A DNA stretch of 64,000 bases from Nipponacmea schrenckii (taxonomy: Eukaryota > Mollusca > Gastropoda > Lottiidae), in assembly GCA_030562195.1 (NCBI GenBank), contig JAUJPP010000005.1:22059106-22123105 (forward strand), read 5' to 3'. Each line of letters opens with the position of its first letter. The first letter of the stretch is position 1. The notes beneath the pieces are model-generated. The model searched no databases. It saw nothing but the letters and a program-made list of their open reading frames with translations, and was not told the DNA's origin. The translations under genes were made by a program, and so were the position numbers. Shown piece after piece: positions 36,045 through 60,110 of this stretch.

Positions 36045-39000
36045 GTGGTTCCAGATTGTGTTTGATATTCTCATTTCGACATAAAATCGACAATCAGCAC
36101 ATGTGCCAATGAAAAAGGCACTCGATGAATCTTCAGTGAACCGGATGTTGGATTACATTTCCGAGATCTTCAATATTGTAAAGTAAATATTAGGGCGGTC
36201 ATGTCACTCTAACTTGAAAGGGACAGATCCACAAATTCTGGGTGTTATTTGTTATATACATGTAAGTTATTTTCTGAACTATTAGAAAAAACAAAATCAA
36301 AAAATCGCAAAAATATTTCACAAATACCTTAAACTAGGCATTTTATTGTCTATTTTTATTTAATATATTTATATCCTTTCTAAATATTGCAGTCTCAAGA
36401 AGTTAGAAGTCACTTTAACTATAAAACGCGAATTTATTGGACACACGTGAACCTTTAAACCAATTTCCCGTTTATGAGACTAAGGTATGAATGGTGAAAC
36501 GAATGGTGACCCTGTCCCTTTCAAGGTGTTCCTGTTGGTCAAATACAGCGATTGGTTTTAGGTGAAAATTTTTAGTTAACGTATTTTTAACCACAGACTG
36601 AAGCTTGTTGAAGAAAACAACACATCAGAATAAGGGAGTTCTTAATGAAGTTTGGTTGTCATATTAAGACTGTCGTGTTTAAACTGCTAAAAAAGGACAC
36701 GAAGACGGCTATCCTATGAATATGTGTGGTCGTTAAATAAGTTACTTGATAGATTAACCAGGATATCTTCAGCTTAACCTGATTATATCTATTAAATAAA
36801 ATGAATGACGGGTGGGTATCCTGCTGTTCTTTACATGAGGAATTATTAAAGCTAATTCAAGATTTTGTTAAGTCGATCTAGCCTATAGCAAATTTGATGT
36901 GATCTTCCTGCAATAATGACCGAAAAAAATAACTGTCACATAATTAATCATTCCAACCAAACCTATCTACTCCAGTAAAGGTTGGCTTATATCAACATTG
37001 TAACTGATATGTAATTGCAATTCCATCTGTCCGCCTCTTCTGGAGCTTATAAATCGCTGGGTGAAGTCAATTTATGTATTATTCTTTAAATAGTGAAAAT
37101 TGGACTGGACAAACAAGCTTATCGGTGTAGCTTGTAGTTTGCAATTTGTAAAATATGAGCGTTTCTAACATATCAACTGCGACTTATCTTAAAAGATGAT
37201 TTGAATTGTCAGTCGACCCCATCTCACCCGAACATTACAGTATTACACCAGTCTATATCAAATTTAATGTGAAAAATAATTAGATGTCTGAACCATTAGT
37301 ATCTTTAAATTGTAGACAGCATCGCCAGTGATCTCAGGTCGTCCATATCATCAACGATTTAAATAAAAAAATTTATCAAAAATATCCACATAATCAAAGC
37401 GCTGCGTTTCTTTTGATCAATATTCTAATTTAAGATGAACTAAGATGTCCAATTTACTCACGAGGTTTTATATTTATCTTTTACATCGGGATGCTCCAGT
37501 GTATGATCCTGAATCTACTTGCAATCTACATGTTACAGATGGCAAATTTACCACTTAAAAATATCCCCTTAAGCATGTCACTTAATTGAATCAATAGCTT
37601 TATGCGTATTGTTCGTTTATTGAAACTTTTAGTTATTCTTTTCTATAAATGAATAGTATACAGACTTAGAAGAATTCAACTATTAAAATTCGACCTTCAA
37701 ACATTCATCATAAATTTATAATTTAGAAATGTCAGTCTAATATTAAGATCGGCGTTGAATAAATATTTCTTGTCTTAACATCTAATAATACGCCAATAAT
37801 CGATCAATACTAAATAGTAGAACATTTCTTTCTGGAGTCACTAATGTTATGTCAATAGGTGACAAAGAGTAATAAGTAACTATGAGATTTAAGCATTGTG
37901 TTTACCTTTACACGCAAGAAAGGGATATATTTTCCAACCGAGTGCTGCAGTCATTCATTCCCATAGCACGATTACTGCAATTCGCTATATATAGAGTTAT
38001 ACAGTCATTCATGTCCATAGCACATTTATTACAAATCGCTAGGTGAGATTATAAATTGCAATATGAAAACATATGCATTATGAATATCTGAACTTTTGAA
38101 AACATTTTGACAACACACGTTTTCACCTTGTCTCATGATTCTGCATATGTTGTCAATTCAAGTGTTGAGGTTTAAGGCAAATGTAATTATTATTAAGTTG
38201 TTACTCTTATCACAGTGAGTAAGTTACGTATGTTTTGGAACGAATATTGACACTATTTCCTTCAAGTAGCTTCCATGTGGTTTCGTTTTGTGTTTCTTTC
38301 TATAATATAATATAATATCATAACATAAGTTCGTTTCAACAGACTACGATAGACAATTTTTATAGTCATCTTTGTTCAAAAGCAAGAAAATCCCATTCTC
38401 ACATCAAGAAGCGAACTTTTCGGAGAAACTCTATGGCCTTTATCACCGACCTTAAAGTCAACTTTCGGAGCCTTTGGATAGTTCCAAGGTTGATTTTACA
38501 TTTGCTTTTCATATTCTAAATTCTTTCTTAAAGACCTTACAAAATCCCCTAGTACATCTTTTCGAACTTGTCGTAGACTGGACCAACACTCCGTGAGGAA
38601 CGGTCGATTGGTTGTATCTGACTGCATTATAAAATCGAATTACATTGTTTCCATACCGTCAGAGAAAAAGCACTTGAAATAAGCTCTTCATCTAAACTTG
38701 TCAATATAACCTCGTGGTAACCTCATGTTTCCTTTGTTCCTGAAAATATTCAAAAGGTTAAATATATTTGTTCAATAACATCATTTGTATTTGGCAAAGA
38801 CCTTGTGACATTCCTCCATGCATCTTAAATTGTACAAACGAATCTGGTATTGTTCTAAAAATTCATCGAAGACATATAATGGGTATACATGTATAAGTGA
38901 AATAATATAATTTATTATAAAGTAGCAGTACTATTATATCTGTAGATACAAATAAAACATAATCACGAATTTCGCTTCACATTATTTAGGGGAAGTGATA

Positions 39001-39853
39001 CCCAGCAGGTACACTCTAGATCACACAATTGGAGGCTTTGGTCCCCGGAAGAAACTCCACAGCCACTACTTGACCAGCTGGGAAAGTAGCCATCATGATT
39101 TAACAGCTGAGGTTAGACAGCAGCTTACTGTTTGACAGAAGTTGACTTTTGCCACAACTTTAGTTTATTTTCTACTTAGAATCATTTTAGATCTATTTTA
39201 AATCTGTTACTGAATAATCAATATTTCTTAATGATTTATTTTGAGAATAGTTAGATTCTAAAAACACAATACCCTTCTTCATTTCAATCGTAATTCTTAT
39301 GTATTTTCATCTCCTTAATAATGCAAAACCACACGAAGCAGTCGTAGTAAATTCAAATTCGCAACTGTGGTTTCAGTCAAGTTGGTCGCAATGATCACAA
39401 TTTGCTCACAAATAACCTTATTTCACAGTAAGTGAAGTCTAAAAAATATTTGAAACATTTTGGCAAAGTAAGTCGGTGATGATGTTTTATCTAAGAGATG
39501 AAGCCACTAGTTTTCATGGCATCAAGGTCAACAGGCTGCGCAAGTAAAGTTGACCAACATTTTATTGAATGATCTGTTGATGTTGGCACGTGTTCACGTA
39601 CTGCGTGTTTCAGATGTATTTCCTTGTGGAAATTGATGTCTAAGTTTCTTTTATGTTTTAGATCAATTTCATTCTAAAATATAAATGGTTTTGTTTCACA
39701 AAATAACATATTTCAATATTACTTAAACAACAAGTAATTAACATCACAATGTTTGACAATTTATGAACATTTACAAGAAATTGAAAAATTCTTTGGGTAG
39801 ACCAACTAGACTTATTGAAGTGTTATCTTCAACACACCGTAGCTATTGCTTGT
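35783..39853. repeat. segmental tandem duplication, copy 1 (4.07 kb)
   Basis: It starts at GACAAATGAGCTTATATTG and ends at AGCTATTGCTTGT. Apart from a 462-base extra block (36,084-36,545) it matches copy 2 (39,860-43,479) almost base for base. I count about 20 single-base differences and a handful of small indels over 3.6 kb, so roughly 99.4% identity. Six bases (TTCATT) separate the copies. A run of 29 A sits at 36,014-36,042. I recognise no gene in it. Confidence 0.93.
36084..36545. other. 462-bp block present only in copy 1, with internal inverted repeats
   Basis: Copy 2 joins directly at ATA, which lies at both ends of this block. Inside it, CTTGAAAGGGACAG (36,213-36,226) and CTGTCCCTTTCAAG (36,512-36,525) are perfect inverted repeats that could bound a ~313-bp MITE. 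The block is wider than that MITE, so a microhomology deletion in copy 2 explains the difference better than a clean insertion in copy 1. Confidence 0.75.
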
Positions 39854-39859
39854 TTCATT

Positions 39860-42800
39860 GACAAATGAGCTTATATTGAAAACGTAATAGCCTTTTTAAT
39901 TGGATTAGTTTATCCATAAACATAATATTGTTTTTTTAAAAGATGTTCCAGCAATTCCATTATCGACAAAGGGAAAATGACTAATTTGTTGCAAAACTTG
40001 TTGAAATCGTCTCACGATCTGACAGTTTCTATTCCACCCTACCGGATTCAAATAACTTTTTAAAAATTAAACGGTATGTTCGCATTACTAGGAAACAAAA
40101 AAAAAAAAAAAAAAAAATACCGTGGTTCCAGATTGTGTTTGATATTCTCATTTCGACATACAGCGATTGGTTTTAGGTGAAAATTTTTAGTTAACGTATT
40201 TTTAACCACAGACTGAAGCTTGTTGAAGAAAACAACACATCAGAATAAGGGTGTTCTTAATGAAGTTAATACACAAGTTTGGTTGTCATATTAAGACTGT
40301 CGTGTTTAAACTGCTAAAAAAGGACACGAAGACGGCTATCCTATGAATATGTGTGGTCGTTAAATAAGTTATTTGATAGATTAACCAGGATATCTTCAGC
40401 TTAACCTGATTATATCTATTAAATAAAATGAATGACGGGTGGGTATCCTGCTGTTCTTTACATGAGGAATTATTAAAGCTAATTCAAGATTTTGTTAAGT
40501 CGATCTAGCCTATAGCAAATTTGATGTGATCTTCCTGCAATAATGACCGAAAAAAATAACTGTCACAAAATTAATCATTCCAACCAAACCTATCTACTCC
40601 AGTAAAGGTTGGCTTATATCAACATTGTAACTGATATGTAATTGCAATTCCATCTGTCCGCCTCTTCTGGAGCTTATAAATCGCTGGGTGAAGTCAATTT
40701 ATGTATTATTCTTTAAATAGTGAAAATTGGACTGGACAAACAAGCTTATCGGTGTAGCTTGTAGTTTGCAATTTGTAAAATATGAGCGTTTCTAACATAT
40801 CAACTGCGACTTATCTTAAAAGATGATTTGAATTGTCAGTCGACCCCATCTCACCCGAACATTACAGTATTACACCAGTCTATATCAAATTTAATGTGAA
40901 AAATAATTAGATGTCTGAACCATTAGTATCTTTAAATTGTAGACAGCATCGCCAGTGATCTCAGGTCGTCCATATCATCAACGATTTAAATAAAAAAATT
41001 TATCCAAAATATCCACATAATCAAAGCGCTGCGTTTCTTTTGATCAATATTCTAATTTAAGATGAACTAAGATGTCCAATTTACTCACGAGGTTTTATAT
41101 TTATCTTTTACATCGGGATGCTCCAGTGTATGATCCTGAATCTACTTGCAATCTACATGTTACAGATGGCAAATTTACCACTTAAAAATATCCCCTTAAG
41201 CATGTCACTTAATTGAATCAATAGCTTTATGCGTATTGGTCGTTTATTGAAACTTTTAGTTATTCTTTTCTATAAATGAATAGTATACAGACTTAGAAGA
41301 ATTCAACTATTAAAATTCGACCTTCAAACATTCATCATAAATTTATAATTTAGAAATGTCAGTCTAATATTAAGATCGGCGTTGAATAAATATTTCTTGT
41401 CTAAACATCTAATAATACGCCAATAATCGATCAATACTAAATAGTAGAACATTTCTTTCTGGAGTCACCAATGTTATGTCAATAGGTGACAAAGAGTAAT
41501 AAGTAACTATGAGATTTAAGCATTGTTTTTACCTTTACACGCAAGAAAGGGATATATTTTCCAACCGAGTGCTGCAGTCATTCATTCCCATAGCACGATT
41601 ACTGCAATTCGCTATATATAGAGTTATACAGTCATTCATGTCCATAGCACATTTATTACAAATCGCTAGGTGAGATTATAAATTGCAATATGAAAACATA
41701 TGCATTATGAATATCTGAACTTTTGAAAACATTTTGACAACACACGTTTTCACCTTGTCTCATGATTCTGCATATGTTGTCAATTCAAGTGTTGAGGTTT
41801 AAGGCAAATACAATTATTATTAAGTTGTTACTCTTATCACAGTGAATAAGTTACGTATGTTTTGGAACGAATATTGACACTATTTCCTTCAAGTAGCTTC
41901 CATGTGGTTTCGTTTTGTGTTTCTTTCTATAATATAATATAATATCATAACATAAGTTCGTTTCAACAGACTACGATAGACGATTTTTATAGTCATCTTT
42001 GTTCAAAAGCAAGAAAATCCCATTCTCACATCAAGAAGCGAACTTTTCGGAGAAACTCTATGGCCTTTATCACCGACCTTAAAGTCAACTTTCGGAGCCT
42101 TTGGATAGTTCCAAGGTTGATTTTACATTTGCTTTTCATATTCTAAATTCTTTCTTAAAGACCTTACAAAATCCCCTAGTACATCTTTTCGAACTTGTCG
42201 TAGACTGGACCAACACTCCGTGAGGAACGGTCGATTGGTTGTATCTGACTGCATTATAAAATCGAATTACATTGTTTCCATACCGTCAGAGAAAAAGCAC
42301 TTGAAATAAGCTCTTCATCTAAACTTGTCAATATAACCTCGGTAACCTCATGTTTCCTTTGTTCCTGAAAATATTCAAAAGGTTAAATATATTTGTTCAA
42401 TAACATCATTTGTATTTGGCAAAGACCTTGTGACATTCCTCCATGCATCTTAAATTGTACAAACGAATCTGGTATTGTTCTAAAAATTCATCGAAGACAT
42501 ATAATGGGTATACATGTATAAGTGAAATAATATAATTTATTATAAAGTAGCAGTACTATTATATCTGTAGATACAAATAAAACATAATCACGAATTTCGC
42601 TTCACATTATTTAGGGGAAGTGATACCCAGCAGGTACACTCTAGATCACACAATTGGAGGCTTTGGTCCCCGGAAGAAACTCCACAGCCACTACTTGACC
42701 AGCTGGGAAAGTAGCCATCATGATTTTAACAGCTGAGGTTAGACAGCAGCTTACTGTTTGACAGAAGTTGACTTTTGCCACAACTTTAGTTTATTTTCTA

Positions 42801-43479
42801 CTTAGAATCATTTTAGATCTATTTTAAATCTGTTACTGAATAATCAATATTTCTTAATGATTTATTTTGAGAATAGTTAGATTCTAAAAACACAATACCC
42901 TTCTTCATTTCAATCGTAATTCTTATGTATTTTCATCTCCTTAATAATGCAAAACCACACGAAGCAGTCGTAGTAAATTCAAATTCGCAACTGTGGTTTC
43001 AGTCAAGTTGGTCGCAATGATCACAATTTGCTCACAAATAACCTTATTTCACAGTAAGTCAAGTCTAAAAAATATTTGAAACATTTTGGCAAAGTAAGTC
43101 GGTGATGATGTTTTATCTAAAAGATGAAGCCACTAGTTTTCATGGCATCAAGGTCAACAGGCTGCGCAAGTAAAGTTGACCAACATTTTATTGAATGATC
43201 TGTTGATGTTGGCACGTGTTCACGTACTGCGTGTTTCAGATGTATTTCCTTGTGGAAATTGATGTCTAAGTTTCTTTTATGTTTTAGATCAATTTCATTC
43301 TAAAATATAAATGGTTTTGTTTCACAAAATAACATATTTCAATATTACTTAAACAACAAGTAATTAACATCACAATGTTTGACAATTTATGAACATTTAC
43401 AAGAAATTGAAAAATTCTTTGGATAGACCAACTGGAAGTAGACTTATTGAAGTGTTATCACACCGTAGCTATTGCTTGT
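39860..43479. repeat. segmental tandem duplication, copy 2 (3.62 kb)
   Basis: Second head-to-tail copy. It lacks the 462-base block, has an extra 11 bases near 40,266-40,280 (TTAATACACAA), a shorter poly(A) run (40,097-40,117), and small indels near 42,341, 42,725 and 43,433-43,460. It ends at AGCTATTGCTTGT, where unique sequence resumes. Confidence 0.93.
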
Positions 43480-46400
43480 GCAGTTTTAATTCCAATTATT
43501 TTAACCTCAATTATCGGATTGTCTATTCTTGAATGGTTGGAAATGACCCAGGTATTCAGAATTTATTAAACTGAATAATAATAAGCGTTCATCTGCTGAT
43601 ATAATGTCATTTTAGCCTTGTGACGACGATCTCCGTCTGTTTTTTCAGAGGTTTTTAATCACAGATTAAGTGAATGACCCGGTATTATTAGAGAACATTT
43701 TGCTAAATGACGTCAGTAACCTATCATTTGCTTTTAACAACGTACACAAGTGAAAAAAAAGAAGAAAAGTTTATTATGAAGTAAGGAAACGCTCAGTAGG
43801 AATATTTCTCAAGTAATTTTAACTATCTAGAAATTAGCCTCATCTAACTTTGATGATGTCTTATCAATACTCGATGAGAACGTGAGATATTCCTGTTCAT
43901 TGAAATATTCACCGATTCTATAATTACAGTAAATGACAGGAAATTAAGGGAATTTCAATCAGCATGTGCCCAAGTCCTTTAAGCTCTATAACTCATTTTA
44001 CAGCAATTTTGGTAATACTGAATCGCATACAGAAAATTGGTTCCAATTTTTCGCTCGAGTGTCATATTTGTGTGAAAAAACAAAGATTTTATTGAAACAG
44101 ATGTGTCGCGCCTTGATCTATTTATTGAGATTTAAATCTTCACGAACATCAACCTCTGATATTATCAGATTCATCTTGTTGATTTATGCCCTTCACATGC
44201 GTTCTTCATGATAATATATATATATTTTTCACAGCAGGATGAATAACTTTTATCCGTGATATATTTCAAGGTGGCAAAAACGTAGGAAACTTTTATTAGT
44301 GATTTTGTTTACATAGTCGAGTTGCTCAGTATGGAATCTCGGTAAGAACATCATTCAGGTTGGCAAGTTCCCAAGACCACATTAGATGGAAAGAGGACAA
44401 TACCAAGCATAATTTAATATGTTTATATTGAATAATATCAGTTTAAAAAAAAAACTAATTCTTTTTATTCTACTGTAAATATTTAGGTCGGTTATTTCCT
44501 CTTGAAGATGAAATTTGTTGTTGCGATGTATAATCACACATTATGATAATCAAAGACTTAGCAGTAATAGCTTCTCTAAGATTCCATTTCCCGGATGGTT
44601 GTTGAAATTATTTTAAAATTAGGAAGCGGTTAAGACATTAAGAAGCTTAACATCAAATGATGTCGAAATCTAATCACTCAATGTATAAAGTTATCTTATT
44701 CGAATGATGAGAGTTTAAGCATCACGACGTGGCATGCATTTTGGCGTCTTCCAAAGCATCAACTGTAATGGTTTTTTTTTTGCACGAAGGATAGCTTTGT
44801 ATACAATACCTATATCAATCTACAATCTTCCACGGACAAAGTACAACTCCAGCTGTAAGCTGTGGAGATCTTCAAAAAACTGTTTCGATTTTCATCGCTT
44901 AATTGCTTTTACGGTAAAAAAAAAAAGTTGGGACGTAGATAACGGAAGTCTGTTATTTATGGAATTTTTATGATCATTTAACTAAGCTTCACGAATTCAT
45001 CGCATGTTTGTACATTTTCACGGCCATAAAACAGCATGACACTAGAATCAATCGGGTTGACATAAATATAAAAAAGTCGTCTGACTTGATCCAACCTAAA
45101 ATAATTTCTCGTGTCATTGATGTCATACCGACATAGCTCAGTGCAACAAACGACTACCTCCCATTGGTTTACGTCATCTGAATCTGAATTACTCAGATAT
45201 CATGCCTTAAAGAGAAGCTGTTAAATCGAATTTATTTTAGGTGCAGTTGCCTGCACGCATTTTCAAGAATTTTGCTCATAGCAACCGTAGTTATACACTG
45301 CAGAGTATGCAGTAAACAAAATCATAAAACTTCGGAGATATTGGTGTCAGAGATGATTTCAACTTTGTACTTGTGTACTTATATAATGACGATTCATAGC
45401 ATAGATAATGAGTACAAAATCAATCTGTCTATTGCGTATTTTTTTTTTCTTTCTGATTAGTCTGGAAAAAGTCGATAAATTCCAAGAGCGTAACAAATTA
45501 GAAAAAAATACCTGATAACATTGATCTTAAAACGATTATGCCAGTGAAACTCTACTTATACACATTGATAGCCGTTTGTTAATGCCTCGAAATATTAATT
45601 TGAAAATGTAAAAATTATACACTGAAGCCAGAGCTTTTTCGAAAAATAGATTAAGGGAGGTAAATCAGTTTTGAAATGATAATATTAGGTAGAAAGCTAA
45701 ATTATGCCCAGTGAATTATTCCTGGAATTCAGTTACATCTTCCTTTTTTATCTTTAAATTCCATAACTCTAGCCACAAATACTAAAGTAGGCTATATGAT
45801 ATTGGTCTTGAAATTTGTGTCACCATTTGGACTATATCTATATTTCTACCAGCATGAGGTGGTCTAGGTTCATTATTACTATGTAATTACTCTTGCTATC
45901 CTCATGCTCCCCTTGAACCACTATAATCGAGATGATGGAATAAAATAGTGCACTAATTAAGACTTGGTTAGTAACCACTATATTATTTCCTATCATCCTT
46001 AGTACTAACAACTACCAATCAATTTTATCAACCAACAATAAGCCCTATTAACATACAAAAGATTTAATTTCTTTGCATAACCTTTTGCACAATATTTTCA
46101 ACATAATAAAAAAAAATCTAACATTTGCCAATTATATTTGTCACATAAGTAATTTAAAGTTTTTTTTTTATTTACTTCTAAGGAGTAAATAACACTATTG
46201 ATTTTGGTTATCAATAATATCAAACACAATAATAGTCACTTTTATGTTCCCACGAGTAATTGTACGTGTATTAGATGCAATGCGATATGTATAAAAAGTA
46301 AAAACTTAATTTAAACAGAAGTAAGAAAATCAACATTAAATATATATCTAACTTACAAAATACTAAGAAGTTTTAAAGATCTAGAACATATACATGTATA

Positions 46401-46718
46401 ACATTTTGTCACTTAACTTTTGTACCTGGCCATCAACTACAGGGTAGGATACGTGCTAAATATCAGTATTTGTTTTAAAATGTGTATTAGACCCTTAAAT
46501 GAAATACATAACTATTATTACACTTATAACCAATCATACTAGTTAAACACTACATAAATAGAAAACAAGTTGAAAATTTCTTAAAGTACAAACATCACCG
46601 AGGTATGTGTGTCTAAGGTCGAATAAAATCAATTTGTGCTTTTGTAACAAAAACAAAATGTGGAATATAACAGTTAAATTACATATAGATCAAATAATTA
46701 GGATATATGATCCAGTTT
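43480..46718. other. no gene recognised
   Basis: AT-rich sequence. Plus-strand frames at 43,966-44,211, 44,734-44,973 and 45,272-45,460 are open for 62-81 codons, but I recognise no domain and see no linked exons. Confidence 0.5.
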
Positions 46719-47335
46719 AAATCATTGACAGTAGTCTGTTTAATCTGACTGTAAAGATAATAATTTTATCATAAAATCATTGACAATAGTCTGTTTAATC
46801 TGTCTGTAAGAGATAATAATTTTATCAAGAAAATCATTGACAGTAGTCTGTTTAATCTGACTTGTAAAAGATAATAATTTTATCATAAAATCATTGACAG
46901 TAGTATGTTTAATCTCACTGTAAAAGATAATAATTTTATCATAAAATCATTGACAGTAGTCTGTTTAATCTGACTGTAAAAGATAATAATTTTATCATAA
47001 AATCATTGACAGTAGTCTGTTTAATCTGACTGTGTAAAAGATAATAATTTTATCAAGAAAATCATTGACAGTAGTCTGTTTAATCTGATTGTAAAAGATA
47101 ATAATTTTATCATAAAATCATTGACAGTAGTCTGTTTAATCTGACTGTAAGAGATGATAATTTTATCAAGAAAATCATTGACAGTAGTCTGTTTTTAGTA
47201 AAAGTTAAATGTTTTAAAGTTTTAATGGGAGATAATAATTTTATCATAAAATCATTGACAGTAGTCTGTTTAATCTGAGTGTAAGAGATAATAATTTTAT
47301 CACAAAAATCATTGACAGTAGTTTAAAAAATCATA
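46719..47335 (-). repeat. ~56-bp minisatellite, about 11 copies, 3' of TBK1
   Basis: Units read AAATCATTGACAGTAGTCTG, then TTTAATCTGACTGTAAAAG, then ATAATAATTTTATCAT, with starts about 55-59 bases apart. One unit near 47,195-47,250 is disrupted. Decayed relatives with ATCATTGAC or ATCACTGAC continue to about 47,650. The array starts 400 bases beyond the TBK1 stop, so it may lie in the 3' UTR. Confidence 0.9.
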
Positions 47336-47737
47336 AAAATAATAATCATTTCAACCATAGACTAGAAGTATTAAATTAATTAATTAAATTTGAGAGACAT
47401 AAATATATTTTTAATATCAATTATTGCAATCATTTAGTATTTAATTAAAGTTTTATGGGATATAATAATTATAGCATATATAAATCACTGACATTAACCT
47501 ATTAAACCATTATGTGATAATAATATAATCTTTATATCCAAAATAAATCATTGACTGTAGTCTATTTAATCATTATGATATAAACATAATCATTGGATCC
47601 AATATCCATCGTTGTTAGTCTTTTGTTAAATCATAATATAAATCATTGACAATACAGCATTATCTCAGTCACTTGTAATAAATAGAATATGAAAGACAAG
47701 TGTATCACAGCAAATCTTTGTATGGTTTCTCTTGTTC
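47336..47737. other. 3' flank or 3' UTR of TBK1
   Basis: Degenerate continuation of the minisatellite, then the sequence immediately after the TBK1 stop. I could not place the poly(A) site. Confidence 0.5.
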
Positions 47738-57943
<10,206 letters not shown>

Positions 57944-57993
57944 GGTTATAAGGAATAGAGTTAGCTTCTTAGTACTTCCCTTCTACATCAAAT
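57944..57993 (-). other. TBK1 5' UTR part of the first coding exon
   Basis: A good acceptor (TTTATTTATTTATAG on the minus strand) ends at 57,994, so the exon begins 50 bases before the ATG. At least one further non-coding exon and the promoter must lie at higher coordinates; I could not place them. The start context is ACCATGG. Confidence 0.6.
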
Positions 57994-59974
57994 CTATAAA
58001 TAAATAAAATATAAGGTTGCAACATTAACTTTCTATCTTTCCGAATTAAAAATTAACCGCTTTTTCCAAAGTATGACTTTTTTTCCTTCTCAGTAATTTA
58101 TTTGATTGATAATGAATACAAGACCTTATGTAAGGAGTAGGAATTGATTAACTTCATGTAGTTAAAAATAATATAGAATTAGATAATAAGCAGAATTAGG
58201 GCAGTATAACCCAAACAACCTTTCAAATGATATGTCATTGGATCTAGAGGAAAAAAGACAAAATCTGAACAATTTAAAACTACTTGATATAAAAAGCTAT
58301 CTTCAAATACAGGGCTTTGTTGAATGCTTCCATTTGGACTACCTTGCAATTGTAGGCCTATACTTATTCAATAATTCTTATTGTAAAGTGTATAAAGTTT
58401 CTTAAATCATACTCCTTGTTTTTGTATACTCGAGCAGGCTTTATTAAACTTTGCAATTTGCATGTTTAACAGTATTTGCCTTCTTTTGTAATTTATTTAT
58501 ATCATGGTTGACAACTATAACTAATCACTTCCTGAACTTGCTAAGTCAAATTCTCACTTCAGCAAAAAGAACAATGCTATATTGCATATTTTTTCCATCC
58601 CATCAAAATAGAATAAATGAAAGTTTATACTTGGACAGACATAACTTCATAAGCTTTCTATTATGGTGTTAGTCAATTTTTACAAACTTCACCTTTTTTT
58701 CACAAATAAGTTATAAAAATATAGTTATCTACTATATTGTCTAGACATGGTTAGAAAATTAAAAGTTTGATATCCGCATGACATATTGGTTACTGAAGTG
58801 ATAGCCTATATCAGTATATGTTATTGTAAACCTAATCTTACTGCATATGCCAATATTATTATACTGACTGGCCAACACCACCAACACGGGCGGTCATCAG
58901 CTGGCCTCTTCCTCTCTAGATTCCCCATAATAATTGTCCATAGCCATTAGTTTAACATTTAATGGTTATAGCATTAGAGTTCTATACCTGTTATGGAAAC
59001 GGAAGTAAGTCTTATTCTTTTTAAAAACAACCTTCAACGAAATGTAAATATTTTTCGGCCATGTTTATCAATCGCACCCCAGAGGATTTCTTTCGCGAAG
59101 TCATAAAGTTCACCATTTAATATTTTTATCAAACAAAAAACAGATTGGTGAATACATAATCATCCATAATATAATTTATTTTATTTTTTGTGAAGTAAGA
59201 ATCGTATACTTACTTTACAACTACGAACTAGACTGTGAAGGAAAACAATTGATAAGCTATTTCAGGACAATACGGTAAAAACCGACGTCTCCCGAATATA
59301 TATATATTAAGGGGAAAGTACTCTACTATTTAATCTTATTCATGAGACAACATTTAAATACAAAAAGTACATAGGGAGCTCAGTTAACCTTTTTCGCAAA
59401 ATTTATCTGATTGTTATCCCTTAAGTGTGGTGCTATTGATGGAACTAATAAACGAGCCTTTCAGAAAAAAGATAGTAGTAAAAACTAACACAATCTGTCT
59501 AACCTATTTAATGACGTTTCGTTGTTCCGAACAGCTGTATCACGCCTATGGAAATCCTTTGCCCCCCCCCCCTGCCAAATACTAAAAAAAATATATAATT
59601 TAATCTGAAAGCAGTCACAATCTGCTATTTAGAGATGAACACTTATCAAACTGCATGAATTTATTCATATTTGGTTATTAAAACACCCTATGAATAGATA
59701 TATTTAAAAAGATGTATTCTCTTTTAATTAAACGGTCTGATATTAACAACAGTGGTCATTTAATCTCTAATCACCCCACCCCTCTTAATTAATTTTCTTT
59801 TTCACAATCCCTGAATTAAATCAGAATTGACTTTGAATGTTTTTTTAAGTATCATGTAATTATAATGTCATATTTAAACCTTTACCGACCCCCCCCCCTT
59901 TTTCCTAAAAGTTATTTGACCGCCCCCTTACAAATTCGGTCGCCCCCTTGGCACATTGAGCTGGTTACGGGTCT
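57994..59974. other. upstream flank of TBK1, no coding exon recognised
   Basis: It should contain the TBK1 promoter and non-coding first exon. C-runs near 59,560-59,573 and 59,888-59,900, plus a CGCCCCCTTGG block near 59,940, look like the end of an old DNA element but I cannot find its partner. A frame at 58,451-58,672 has no known domain. Confidence 0.5.
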
Positions 59975-60110
59975 GGTCTCAAAGGCCTTCGATGCTGTCT
60001 GACATCCTGACGTTTTACTTAAACTACACAGTGTTTTGTCTTATTTACATGCAGGAGAGGTTTGATCAGCTATATGATATCTTCCATGTTGATCATCTTA
60101 TACATCTGTA
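59975..60110 (+). pseudogene. small LINE reverse transcriptase fragment
   Basis: The frame reads LVSKAFDAV, a stop, then HPDVLLKLHSVLSYLHAG. This matches the DLSKAFDTVDH..LL.KL segment that carries the first catalytic aspartate of many non-LTR reverse transcriptases. Only this motif region is recognisable. The clade is undecided. Confidence 0.5.

Noticed and set aside
38995..39135. GC-richer block with plus-strand frame TLDHTIGGFGPRKKLHSHYL and an acceptor-like start
   Set aside because: The frame is disrupted in copy 2 by an extra T, and both strands are open there. I could not connect it to any gene.
38500..39700. Several minus-strand segments in the duplication that read like exons, for example FLTECWSSLRQVRKDVLGDF and HVPTSTDHSIKCWSTLL
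   Set aside because: Open stretches of 30-60 codons are expected many times over in 4 kb of AT-rich DNA on six frames. No domain is recognised, and some frames break between the two copies.
46719..47335. CRISPR-like regular repeats
   Set aside because: Units follow each other without unique spacers and the genome is eukaryotic; this is a plain minisatellite.
59555..59970. C-rich blocks and a CGCCCCCTTGG motif suggesting the end of a DNA transposon
   Set aside because: No matching inverted end or target duplication could be found in the window.
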